Source: Cellulomonas taurus
Lineage (GTDB): Bacteria > Actinomycetota > Actinomycetes > Actinomycetales > Cellulomonadaceae
Reading direction: 5' to 3'
Length of the DNA stretch: 64,000 nucleotides
Assembly (NCBI RefSeq): GCF_012931845.1
Contig: NZ_CP051884.1
Span: 1,364,001-1,428,000 of the forward strand
The notes beneath the pieces are model-generated. The model made no database searches. It saw nothing but the letters and a program-made list of their open reading frames with translations, and was not told the DNA's origin. The position numbers and the translations under genes are program-made. This document shows positions 50,803 through 58,938 of the stretch, one piece after another (within the stretch, counting starts at the first letter, position 1; each line of letters opens with the position of its first letter).

Positions 50803-52518
50803 TCAGGGGCGTGTGGTGTCCTCGTCCTCGACCAGGTGCGTGCCACCGCCGGCGGCCGAACCGGTCAGCTGAGCGGGCTCCTCGGCCGCAGGGAGCGCGT
50901 CGTGCGCACCGTGCGACTGGGCGGCGCGCAGCTCGGCCGGGGTGACGGGCTCGACCCGGTCTTCGTAGAACATCCGCGACACCTTCTGGCGCAGGGTGTC
51001 CTTGCGGTACCCGGGGCGACGCACACCACGGGAGTCCTCGGCCGGCTCGATCTCGATCGGACGCCGCGGCTCGTGCTGCACCCGCAGCCACCGCTCGTGC
51101 TCGTCCAGCGGCTTGTGCACCTCGATGTACTCACCGGAGGCGAAGCGGACGATCCGACCGGTCTCGTTGCCGTGCAGGACCAGCTCGCGGTCCTTGCGCT
51201 GCAGGGCGAAGCAGATCCGCTTGGTGATCCAGAACGCGAACCACGGGCCGAGGAAGATCAGCACCCGGAAGGTCCAGGTGATGTCGTTGATCGACAGGTG
51301 GAAGTGGGTCGCGATCAGGTCGTTGGACCCGGCCAGGATCAGGATGAAGAACGCGGTCAGCAGCGCCACACCGAAGGCGGTGCGGAACGGGGCGTTGCGC
51401 GGGCGGTCCAGCACGTGGTGCTCACGGGTGTCACCGGTGGCGAAGGCCTCGATGAACGGCCACAGCGCCAGCGCGGTGAACAGCAGACCGGGCACGACCA
51501 CCGCGGGCACCAGGACGTTCAGCGACAGCGTGTACTGGCCGAGCACGACCTCGGTCTGACCCGGCATGAGCCGGAGCCCACCTTCCAGGAACAGCATGTA
51601 CCAGTCGGGCTGGGCGCCTGCGGACACGATCGACGGGTCGAAGGGCCCGTAGTTCCAGACCGGGTTGATCGTCATGGTGCCGGCCAGCAGGGCGATCACC
51701 GCGAAGACGACGAAGAAGAAGCCACCGGCCTTGGCGACGTACACCGGGAACAGCGGGTAGCCGACCACGTTCTTGTCCGAGCGGCCCGACCCCGGGTACT
51801 GGGTGTGCTTGTGCAGCACGACGAACAGCAGGTGCAGACCGATCATCGCCAGGATCAGACCCGGGATCAGCAGGATGTGCACCGTGAACAGGCGGGGGAT
51901 CAGGGCGGTGCCCGGGAACTCCCCGCCGAAGAGGAAGAACGAGATGTACGAGCCGAGGATCGGGATCGACCGGGCCACGCCGTCGGCGATGCGCAGGCCG
52001 TTGCCGGAGAGCACGTCGTCGGGCAGCGAGTAGCCGGAGAAGCCGGCCAGCAGGCCCAGGATCATCAGGGTGAAGCCGACGACCCAGTTGATCTCACGCG
52101 GCTTGCGGAAGGCGCCGGTGAAGAACACCCGCATCATGTGGGTGACGATCGAGGCCATGAAGATCAGGGCCGCCCAGTGGTGGATCTGCCGCATGAGCAG
52201 ACCGCCACGGACCTCGAAGGAGAGGTTCAGCGTCGAGGCGAAGGCCTCGGACATCTGGACGCCCTGCATCGCCTCCCACGGTCCCTCGTAGTGGACCTCG
52301 GTCATGCTCGGGACGAAGAACATCGTCAGGAACGTGCCCGAGATCAGGAGGACCACGAAGGAGTAGAGCGCGATCTCGCCGAGCAGGAAGGACCAGTGGT
52401 CCGGGAAGATCTTGCGGGCGAACTCCTTGACCGCGCCGCCGATGCCGGTGCGCTGGTCGAGGTAGTCGGCGGCCTTGCCAGCCTTGGTGCTGGGGGCCGT
52501 GGTGGTGGAGGCACTCAT
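50803..52518 (-). CDS. qcrB: Cytochrome bc1 complex, cytochrome b subunit
   Basis: 571 residues from ATG 52518. Eight or more helices with the heme b histidines (QIHHWAALIFMASIVTHMM, and RLFTVHILLIPG with LLFVVLHKHTQY), and the quinol-site SYSLPDDVLSG-like GYSLPDDVLSGNGL. Long soluble C-terminal tail (from about residue 440) with EIEPAEDSRGVRRPGYR, characteristic of actinobacterial QcrB. Its first ATGA overlaps the stop of qcrA. Confidence 0.94.
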   Translation of the reverse strand: MSASTTTAPSTKAGKAADYLDQRTGIGGAVKEFARKIFPDHWSFLLGEIALYSFVVLLISGTFLTMFFVPSMTEVHYEGPWEAMQGVQMSEAFASTLNLSFEVRGGLLMRQIHHWAALIFMASIVTHMMRVFFTGAFRKPREINWVVGFTLMILGLLAGFSGYSLPDDVLSGNGLRIADGVARSIPILGSYISFFLFGGEFPGTALIPRLFTVHILLIPGLILAMIGLHLLFVVLHKHTQYPGSGRSDKNVVGYPLFPVYVAKAGGFFFVVFAVIALLAGTMTINPVWNYGPFDPSIVSAGAQPDWYMLFLEGGLRLMPGQTEVVLGQYTLSLNVLVPAVVVPGLLFTALALWPFIEAFATGDTREHHVLDRPRNAPFRTAFGVALLTAFFILILAGSNDLIATHFHLSINDITWTFRVLIFLGPWFAFWITKRICFALQRKDRELVLHGNETGRIVRFASGEYIEVHKPLDEHERWLRVQHEPRRPIEIEPAEDSRGVRRPGYRKDTLRQKVSRMFYEDRVEPVTPAELRAAQSHGAHDALPAAEEPAQLTGSAAGGGTHLVEDEDTTRP

Positions 52519-53531
52519 GTCAGCCGCTCCCAGAAGCTCGGACCGATCGGTTCGTTGAAGCCGTCCTGAGCGATGAGGTAGCCCTCGTCGTCGACGGTGA
52601 TCGGCAACTGGGGCAGCGGACGCTTGGCCGGGCCGAAGACCACCTTGGCGCCGTCGGCGGCGTCGAAGGTCGACTGGTGGCACGGGCACAGGATGTGGTG
52701 CGTCTGCTGCTCGTAGAGGGCCACCGGGCAGCCCACGTGGGTGCAGATCTTGGAGAACGCGACGATGCCGTCGTAGCTCCAGCCGTCACCCTGCTCCGAG
52801 CGGATGTCCCGAGGGTCCATCCGGATCATCAGCACGACGGCCTTGGCCTTCTCGTTCAGCGGGTGCTCGGTCTCCTCGATGCCCTCGGGCATGACGTGGA
52901 ACACCGAACCGATGGTGACGTCGGCGGCCTTGATCGGACGACCGGTCGGGTCCAGGGCCAGCCGGGTGCCGCGCTTCCAGATGGTGTGCTTGGAGCGCGA
53001 GACGTTCCAGTCGCCGCCGATGTTGCCGACCAGCGGCACGGCGATGGCGAGCGGGAACAGGGCGAGCGAGGAGACCATGGCGCCCTTGAGCACGCCGCGG
53101 CGCCCGATCGCCGAGTCCTTGATGCCGTCGTTCAGCTTGGCGACGGCGACCTCACGGGTGGCGGCGTCCGAGGCGATCGGGTGCCGGTCCTCCGCGACCT
53201 CGCGGTCGTTCATCAGCGACTTCGCCCAGTGCACGGCGGCCAGGCCGATGCCGGCCAGCGCGACGAACAGCGCCAGGCCGAGCAGCAGGTTCGACATCCG
53301 GATGCCGGCGACGGTGCCGTCCGGCGGGACGATCGCGTAGGCCACCAGGAACCCGATGGTCCCGAGCACGGAGAGCGCGAACAGGACGACGACCTGACGC
53401 TCGGCGCGCTTGTTGGCCTTCGGGTCGGTGTCGCCGAGTCGCTCGTGGTGCTCGTGCAGACCCGGGTCCTCGAACCGGTCGGGGACCGCTCCGCCGTCGA
53501 CCGGCGTCAGATCAGTGGGGTGGTTGCTCAC
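52515..53531 (-). CDS. qcrA: Rieske iron-sulfur subunit
   Basis: 338 residues from GTG 53531. Three N-terminal membrane helices (VVLFALSVLGTIGFLVAYAI, LLLGLALFVALAGIGLAAVH, and GAMVSSLALFPLAIAVPL) as in actinobacteria, then Rieske cluster ligands in CTHVGCPVALYE and CPCHQSTFDA. It receives electrons from menaquinol. Four-base overlaps on both sides put it in the middle of qcrC-qcrA-qcrB. Confidence 0.94.
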   Translation of the reverse strand: MSNHPTDLTPVDGGAVPDRFEDPGLHEHHERLGDTDPKANKRAERQVVVLFALSVLGTIGFLVAYAIVPPDGTVAGIRMSNLLLGLALFVALAGIGLAAVHWAKSLMNDREVAEDRHPIASDAATREVAVAKLNDGIKDSAIGRRGVLKGAMVSSLALFPLAIAVPLVGNIGGDWNVSRSKHTIWKRGTRLALDPTGRPIKAADVTIGSVFHVMPEGIEETEHPLNEKAKAVVLMIRMDPRDIRSEQGDGWSYDGIVAFSKICTHVGCPVALYEQQTHHILCPCHQSTFDAADGAKVVFGPAKRPLPQLPITVDDEGYLIAQDGFNEPIGPSFWERLT

Positions 53532-54313
53532 GAGGACTTCGCTCCGATCCAGACCGACGCGGCGATCAGCAGGCCGAGACCGGCGACCCAGGCCCACAGG
53601 CCCTCGGACACCGGGCCGAGCGAGCCGAGGCTCAGGCCACCGGCCGAACCCTCACGCTGCTGCTCGAGGTAGGCGATGATGTCGCGCTTCTCGTCCGGGG
53701 TGATGTTGGCGTCGTTGAACACCGGCATCGACTGCGGGCCGGTGAGCATCGCCTCGTAGATGTGCTCCGGAGTGGTCTCCATCAGCGAGGGGGCGTACTT
53801 GCCCTGGGACAGCGCGCCACCGGCGCCGACCGCGTTGTGGCACATCGCGCAGTTGGTGCGGAAGATCGCACCACCGTTCGCGGCGTCACCCTTGCTGGCG
53901 TCGACCTGATCCGGGGTGGGGATCGCCGGGCCGGCGCCGAGGGAGGCGACGTAGGCCGCCAGCTGCGAGATCTGCTCCTGGTCGAACTGCGGGGGCGCGG
54001 CCATGATCTGCGCGCCGTTCATCTTGGCGGGCATCCGACCGGTGCCGACCTGGAAGTCGACGGCGGCGGCGCCGACCCCGATCAGCGACGGACCACTGGT
54101 GGTGCCGTCGGCGGAGGCGCCGTGGCAGGTGGCGCAGTTGGCCTGGAACAGCTTCCCACCGGCGTCGATGTCGCTCTGGCTGGTCGTCGCGGACGCCGCA
54201 TCGGCGCTGGACGGGGCAGCGATCGCGTACACCGCTCCGGTGAGCAGCAGCGCCAGCAGGAGCAGCACGACCGGCGCTGACCGGTGGTGCCTGCGGGCGG
54301 CGAGTGCCTTCAC
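53528..54313 (-). CDS. qcrC: Diheme cytochrome c subunit
   Basis: 261 residues from GTG 54313. N-terminal helix (APVVLLLLALLLTGAVYAIA), two CxxCH sites (NCATCHGAS, NCAMCHNAV), and a C-terminal helix (GLWAWVAGLGLLIAASVWI). This is the actinobacterial cc-type subunit that bridges the bc1 Rieske head and CuA of the aa3 oxidase, replacing a soluble cytochrome c. It begins the qcrCAB operon; ctaE lies 34 bp upstream. Confidence 0.94.
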   Translation of the reverse strand: MKALAARRHHRSAPVVLLLLALLLTGAVYAIAAPSSADAASATTSQSDIDAGGKLFQANCATCHGASADGTTSGPSLIGVGAAAVDFQVGTGRMPAKMNGAQIMAAPPQFDQEQISQLAAYVASLGAGPAIPTPDQVDASKGDAANGGAIFRTNCAMCHNAVGAGGALSQGKYAPSLMETTPEHIYEAMLTGPQSMPVFNDANITPDEKRDIIAYLEQQREGSAGGLSLGSLGPVSEGLWAWVAGLGLLIAASVWIGAKSS

Positions 54314-54347
54314 GGGTATTCCTTGGTGTTCGTTACGGCTGGGGGGA

Positions 54348-54986
54348 CTACTTGATCAGGTAGATCGTGGCGAACAGCGCCACCCACACGATGTCGACGA
54401 AGTGCCAGTAGTAGGACACGACGATCGCGGTGGTGGCCTCGTGGTGGCCGAAGCGCTTGGCCGAGAACGAGCGGCCGAGCAGGAAGAGGAAGGCGATCAG
54501 GCCACCGATCACGTGCAGACCGTGGAAGCCGGTGGTCAGGAAGAACACCGAGCCGTACGGGCTGGAGGAGATGGTCAGGCCCTCGTGCACCAGCTCGGCG
54601 TACTCGAAGATCTGACCGCCGATGAACACCGCGCCCATGATGTAGGTCAGCGTCATCCACTCGTTCATGCCCCAACCCTTGAGGTTCAGCAGGCTGCCGG
54701 ACCGTCGGGGCTGGAACCGCTCGGCCGCCCAGACACCCATCTGGCAGGTCACCGAGCTGAGGATCAGCACCGTGGTGTTCGCCACGGCGAACGGGATGTT
54801 GAGCAGCGGCGTCTCTGCCGCCCACTCGTCGGGCACGGTGGAGCGGAGCGTGAAGTACATCGCGAACAGGCCGGCGAAGAACATCAGCTCGGACGCCAGC
54901 CACACGATGGTCCCCACCGACACGGGGTTGGGTCGGTTGACGCTCACGTGGGGAGCGGACTGAGGCGCGGCCGTTGCGGTTGTCAC
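54348..54986 (-). CDS. ctaE: Cytochrome c oxidase subunit III
   Basis: 212 residues from GTG 54986; an in-frame ATG to 55025 adds a non-conserved leader. Five helices: [57 protein letters not shown] with the Glu typical of subunit [21 protein letters not shown], and [27 protein letters not shown]-type box lies close to the start. Same strand and operon direction as qcrCAB. Confidence 0.93.
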   Translation of the reverse strand: MTTATAAPQSAPHVSVNRPNPVSVGTIVWLASELMFFAGLFAMYFTLRSTVPDEWAAETPLLNIPFAVANTTVLILSSVTCQMGVWAAERFQPRRSGSLLNLKGWGMNEWMTLTYIMGAVFIGGQIFEYAELVHEGLTISSSPYGSVFFLTTGFHGLHVIGGLIAFLFLLGRSFSAKRFGHHEATTAIVVSYYWHFVDIVWVALFATIYLIK

Positions 54987-55137
54987 GTGGGCCAGTATGC
55001 CGAAGATCCGCCGTTCATGGGTCACAAGTCCCAGGCTGAGCCGGAGTTTTCTGTCACATCGTCAGTTCATCCGGCGTGTCGACCGGGTGCCTGCGTGGCC
55101 TGAGGACCGGCACGGTGGGACGTGCCAAGATGCTGCC

Positions 55138-55563
55138 ATGGCTGCTGAGCACACCACCGACGCCGTGACCACCGCCGGTCCGCGGATCCTGTTGTACAGC
55201 GACGACCTGGACACCCGCGCCCAGGTGCGCCTCGGTGTCGGCAAGCGACTGGGTCGCGGTGCGCCGGACATCGACTGGACCGAGACGGCCACCCCGGCGG
55301 CCGCACTGGCAGCCGCCGAGGCCGGTGGCTACGACCTGTTCGTCTTCGACGGCGAGGCAGCGAAGGTCGGCGGGATGGCGCTGGCGCGTCAGGTCAAGGA
55401 CGAGCTCTACAACTGCCCGCCGGTGCTGGTGCTCACCGGCCGCCCGCAGGACGCCTGGCTCGCCGCGTGGTCGGACGCCGACGCCGTCGTCTCCCAGCCG
55501 CTCGACCCGATCGAGCTGCAGAGCACCGTCGCGGGTCTGCTGTCGCCCGCCCGCGCCCGATGA
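55138..55563 (+). CDS. Degenerate response-regulator receiver protein
   Basis: 141 residues from ATG 55138. Receiver fold: [18 protein letters not shown] (acidic pair), [20 protein letters not shown] (phosphorylatable D region), [13 protein letters not shown] (T), but the final conserved K-P is Q-P in [12 protein letters not shown]. There is no output domain. It resembles the stand-alone actinobacterial proteins seen next to trpD and ctaE. Role unknown. Its stop overlaps the trpD ATG. Confidence 0.72.
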   Translation: MAAEHTTDAVTTAGPRILLYSDDLDTRAQVRLGVGKRLGRGAPDIDWTETATPAAALAAAEAGGYDLFVFDGEAAKVGGMALARQVKDELYNCPPVLVLTGRPQDAWLAAWSDADAVVSQPLDPIELQSTVAGLLSPARAR

Positions 55564-56594
55564 GCTGGGGCGATCTGCTCACCGCCCTGATCGGCGGCCA
55601 GGACCTCACGGCGGAGCAGACCGCCTGGGCGATGGACCAGATCATGTCCGGCGAGGCGTCGCCGGTCCGGGTGGCCGGGTTCCTGGTCGCGCTGCGCGCC
55701 AAGGGTGAAACGGTCGAGGAACTGACGGCGCTGGCCGACACGATGCTGGCGCACGCGGTGCGGTTCACCGTGCCGGGTCGCAGCGTGGACATCGTCGGCA
55801 CCGGCGGCGACCGCGCGCACACGGTGAACGTGTCCACGATGGCCTCGCTGGTGATCGCCGGCACCGGGGTCCGGGTGGTCAAGCACGGAAACCGCGCCGC
55901 CTCGTCCTCCTCCGGTTCCGCCGACGTGCTGGAGGCACTCGGGCTGCGGCTGGACCACACCCCGGAGCGGGTCGCCGCGATCGTCGAGGAAGCCGGGATC
56001 ACGTTCTGCTTCGCCGGGACCTTCCACTCCTCGATGCGGCACGCGGCGGTGGCGCGGCGCGACCTCGGTGTGGCCACCGCCTTCAACTTCCTCGGTCCCC
56101 TCACCAACCCCGCGCAGCCAGCGGCGGCCGCCATCGGGTGTGCCGACCCCAGGATGGCCGGTCTGATGGCCGGGGTGCTCGCGGGCCGGGGGACCGACGC
56201 GCTGGTGTTCCGCAACGACGACGGCCTGGACGAGCTCTCACCGACCTCCACCGCCCGGATCTGGCAGGTGGACGACGGGATCGTCACCGAGCACACCCTG
56301 GACCCCGTGGCCGAGCTGGGGCTGACCCCGGTGACCATCGCCGACCTGCGGGGTGCCGACGCGCAGTACAACGCTGGCGTGGCCCGGGACATCATCGGCG
56401 GGGCGCACCACCCGGCGCGGGAGACCGTGCTGCTGAACGCCGCGGCCGCCCTGGTCGCCGAGGGGTCGCTGCCCGGCACCGGTGACGGCGCTCTGGTCGA
56501 CCGGCTGCGGGCCGGACTGGTGCACGCAGCACGGTCCGTGGACTCCGGTGCGGCGACCGCGGTGCTGGACCGCTGGCGCGCAGCGTCGAACTGA
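55560..56594 (+). CDS. trpD: Anthranilate phosphoribosyltransferase
   Basis: 344 residues from ATG 55560, coupled to the gene before (ATGA). [18 protein letters not shown] is the PRPP loop, followed by [21 protein letters not shown], the magnesium-binding region and the [12 protein letters not shown] anthranilate site. It transfers phosphoribose to anthranilate in tryptophan synthesis. Remaining trp genes lie elsewhere. A weak hairpin is seen at 56593-56626. Confidence 0.94.
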   Translation: MSWGDLLTALIGGQDLTAEQTAWAMDQIMSGEASPVRVAGFLVALRAKGETVEELTALADTMLAHAVRFTVPGRSVDIVGTGGDRAHTVNVSTMASLVIAGTGVRVVKHGNRAASSSSGSADVLEALGLRLDHTPERVAAIVEEAGITFCFAGTFHSSMRHAAVARRDLGVATAFNFLGPLTNPAQPAAAAIGCADPRMAGLMAGVLAGRGTDALVFRNDDGLDELSPTSTARIWQVDDGIVTEHTLDPVAELGLTPVTIADLRGADAQYNAGVARDIIGGAHHPARETVLLNAAAALVAEGSLPGTGDGALVDRLRAGLVHAARSVDSGAATAVLDRWRAASN

Positions 56595-56630
56595 TCCCAC
56601 CGGCGGGTTCGTGTCGGTGGGTGATCGAGG

Positions 56631-56912
56631 TCAGTCCTCGATGCCGAGGGCGAAGGCCGACTCCAGGTCGTGCTGGGAGTAGGTGCGGAACGCGATGTAG
56701 GTCTGGGTGCGGCGCACGCCCTCGACCTTGCTCAGCCGGTCGGCGATCACGTCGGCCAGCTCCTCGTGCTCACGGACCCGGACCATGGCGACCAGGTCGA
56801 CCTCGCCGGTGACCGAGTAGACCTCGCTCACCCCCGGCTGGTCGGCGATGGCCTGCGCCACCTCGGGGATCCGGTTCGGGTCGGTGTCGATCAGCACGAT
56901 GGCGGTGAGCAT
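56631..56912 (-). CDS. Stand-alone RAM (Lrp/AsnC ligand-binding) domain protein
   Basis: 93 residues from ATG 56912. MLTAIVLIDTDPNRIPEVAQ, VSEVYSVTGEVDLVAMVRVR, and VRRTQTYIAFRTYSQHDLE follow the RAM beta-alpha fold of Lrp, without the helix-turn-helix part. Such short proteins bind amino acids and form oligomers that influence Lrp partners. It may be co-transcribed downstream of the exonuclease gene (7-bp gap). Confidence 0.85.
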   Translation of the reverse strand: MLTAIVLIDTDPNRIPEVAQAIADQPGVSEVYSVTGEVDLVAMVRVREHEELADVIADRLSKVEGVRRTQTYIAFRTYSQHDLESAFALGIED

Positions 56913-56919
56913 GTGCCCA

Positions 56920-58707
56920 TCATGCCGCGCCCGGCACTGCCATGTCGGGCACCGGACCGCCGGGTGTGGCGGTCCTCTGCTCGGGTGTCGGTTCGTGCAG
57001 CTCCGGCAACGGCGCGATCCCGGCGATGGCGGCGGCGGGATCGGCCCAGGCGGCGGCCGACCTGACCGGCAGCGACCACGGTTCGCTGAGCGACACCAAC
57101 CGCACCCCGGGCGAGCCGAGCCAGCCGAGGATCAGGTCCGCCTCCTCCGGGTGTCCGGCCGGGGCGGGGGCGATCGGCGCCGGGACGTGCTCGGCGGTGG
57201 CCCGCAGGGACTCGATCGCGGGGGAGGGATCGGTGCGGGGCGGCACCGTCGCGGTGGCGGCCAGCCGTCCGTGGCGGACCAGCACCAGTTCCCAGCCGCC
57301 GTCGTCAGTGCGGCGGGCGGCGCACAACTCGGCGATCCGGGCCAGCGGTGCCAGGCGTTGGGCGCGGGCGGCGCCGCGCAGGTAGGCGGCCAGTCGGTCC
57401 CGGACGGTGGCGGCGTCCTCGTACAGTTCCCGGGCGATCAGCGTGCTGATCCGCTGGGCGTGCTCGACCACCACGGCCCGGGGGTCGCCGGTCATCGCGG
57501 CCCGGGCGGCGCTGACGACCTCGGCGTAACCCGGTGCCGCCTCGGTCCGGACGCAGGGCGCCGAGCAGCGACCGATCTCGGCCAGGTGACAGGCGGACGC
57601 ACCAGGGCGCGGCACCCCGGGCAGCTTCCCGGCGCAGCGCCGCAGCGCGAAGGTGTCCTGCAGGGCCTCGACCGCCGCCTGAGCGGCGCCCCGGGAGGCG
57701 AAGGGGCCGAGGTGCGTCGCACCCTCGACCACCTCCCGGACCACGGACAGCCGGGGGAAGGGCTCGACGGTGAGCCGCACCCAGGGCATCCGCTCCGGCA
57801 TCCGGGAACGGCGGTTGTACCGCGGGTTGTGCTGGGCGATCAGCCGCAGCTCGCGGACCTGCGCCTCCAGTCGGGTCGCGCACACCACCGGCGTGACCCC
57901 GAGGGCGATCCGGACCATCTCGCGCATCCGGCCGCGCTTCTCGGCGGCGGTGAAGTAGCTGCGGACCCGCTTGCGCAGGTTGGTCGAGGTGCCGACGTAG
58001 AGCACCTCGTCCTTGGGGCCGCGGAACAGGTACACCCCCGGGGCGTCGGGCAGGCCGTCGGCCAGGGTGCGCTTGCGGCGGACGTCGGCGGGCACCGGGT
58101 CGGCGGCGGTGGCCAGGTCCTCCAGGTGGGTGATGCCCAGCGGTGCCATCCGGCCGAGTAGCGCGTGCAGCACGTCCACCGTCGCCCGGGCGTCGGCCAG
58201 CGCGCGGTGTTCGGGGGTGGTGGTCGCGTGGAACAGCCCGGCGAGGGTGGCGAGCTTGTGGTTCGGCGCCTCGTCCCGGGTCACCACCCGCCGCGCGAGC
58301 TTCACCGTGTCGACCACCGGGAAGCCGGGCCAGGCGTGACCGGTCTGCGCGGCCGCCGCCTTCAGGAAGCCGATGTCGAAGGGGGCGTTGTGTGCGACCA
58401 GCACCGATCCGCGGGCGAACTCCAGGAACGAGGGGAGCACTTCCTCGATCTTCGGTGCGCCGATCACCATCGCGGTGGTGATGCCGGTGAGCACCTGGAT
58501 CTGCGCGGGCACCGGGCCGCCGGGGTCGACCAGGGTCTGGAACTCGCCCAGCACCTCGCCGCCGCGGACCTTGACGGCGCCGAACTCGGTGATCGCCGCG
58601 CCCGCCGACAACCCGCCGGTGGTCTCCAGGTCGACCACCACGAAGGTCACCTGCTGCAGCGGTGTGCCGATGTCCTCCAGGGTCACCTGCACCGGCTTCT
58701 CGTCCAT
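56920..58707 (-). CDS. DEDD exonuclease fused to UvrC-like GIY-YIG endonuclease region
   Basis: 595 residues from ATG 58707, 7 nt after TAGCGT. Residues ~20-180 are a DnaQ-type exonuclease: FVVVDLETTGGLSAGAAITEF (D, E), HNAPFDIGFLKAAA (D), HRALADARATVDVL (H, D). Residues ~215-370 are a UvrC N-terminal-like GIY-YIG domain: LPDAPGVYLFRGPKDEVLYVG, STNLRKRVRSYFT. A Cys pair around SACHLAEIGRCSAPC resembles UvrC. The rest is not recognised. Known actinobacterial fusion; probably a repair nuclease on damaged or abasic DNA. Confidence 0.88.
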   Translation of the reverse strand: MDEKPVQVTLEDIGTPLQQVTFVVVDLETTGGLSAGAAITEFGAVKVRGGEVLGEFQTLVDPGGPVPAQIQVLTGITTAMVIGAPKIEEVLPSFLEFARGSVLVAHNAPFDIGFLKAAAAQTGHAWPGFPVVDTVKLARRVVTRDEAPNHKLATLAGLFHATTTPEHRALADARATVDVLHALLGRMAPLGITHLEDLATAADPVPADVRRKRTLADGLPDAPGVYLFRGPKDEVLYVGTSTNLRKRVRSYFTAAEKRGRMREMVRIALGVTPVVCATRLEAQVRELRLIAQHNPRYNRRSRMPERMPWVRLTVEPFPRLSVVREVVEGATHLGPFASRGAAQAAVEALQDTFALRRCAGKLPGVPRPGASACHLAEIGRCSAPCVRTEAAPGYAEVVSAARAAMTGDPRAVVVEHAQRISTLIARELYEDAATVRDRLAAYLRGAARAQRLAPLARIAELCAARRTDDGGWELVLVRHGRLAATATVPPRTDPSPAIESLRATAEHVPAPIAPAPAGHPEEADLILGWLGSPGVRLVSLSEPWSLPVRSAAAWADPAAAIAGIAPLPELHEPTPEQRTATPGGPVPDMAVPGAA

Positions 58708-58714
58708 GCCGCGG

Positions 58715-58720
58715 ACGCTA
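58715..58720 (-). promoter_or_regulatory. Leaderless-type -10 box (TAGCGT)
   Basis: Minus-strand TAGCGT, 7 nt before ATG 58707. Confidence 0.55.
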
Positions 58721-58730
58721 ACCGCGCCCT

Positions 58731-58810
58731 CTGACACGCCCGGACGCGCCCGCACGCGCTCGCACGCGCCTGGACCCGCCCGCACGCGCCTGGACCTGCC
58801 CGGACGCGCC
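58731..58810. repeat. Eight 10-bp tandem repeats
   Basis: Units such as CGGACGCGCC, CGCACGCGCC and TGGACCCGCC repeat every 10 bases, eight times, in the spacer between the exonuclease and acyl-CoA synthetase genes. No coding frame. Confidence 0.75.
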
Positions 58811-58870
58811 GAGACTGCACAAACCGACGCTGCGAGGCCCGATCAGCGTCGATTCGTGCAGTCTCGGCGG
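58806..58870. repeat. Palindromic element, 27-bp arms
   Basis: Left arm 58806-58832 and right arm 58844-58870 pair with three mismatches around an 11-nt loop. It borders the tandem repeats and lies downstream of the acyl-CoA synthetase gene, so it may also act as terminator. The arms resemble the element at 41513 in the GATTC/GAATC-CGACGC region. Confidence 0.6.
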
Positions 58871-58938
58871 GGCAAGGGACGGAAAAGGGCGGGCGGGTGA
58901 AGGGGCGGGTTGCGGCGGGGGGAAGGGACGCGGGGAAG

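Noticed and set aside
58731..58810. CRISPR array
   Set aside because: Units are 10 bp with no spacers; a simple tandem repeat. No CRISPR or cas gene elsewhere in the window.
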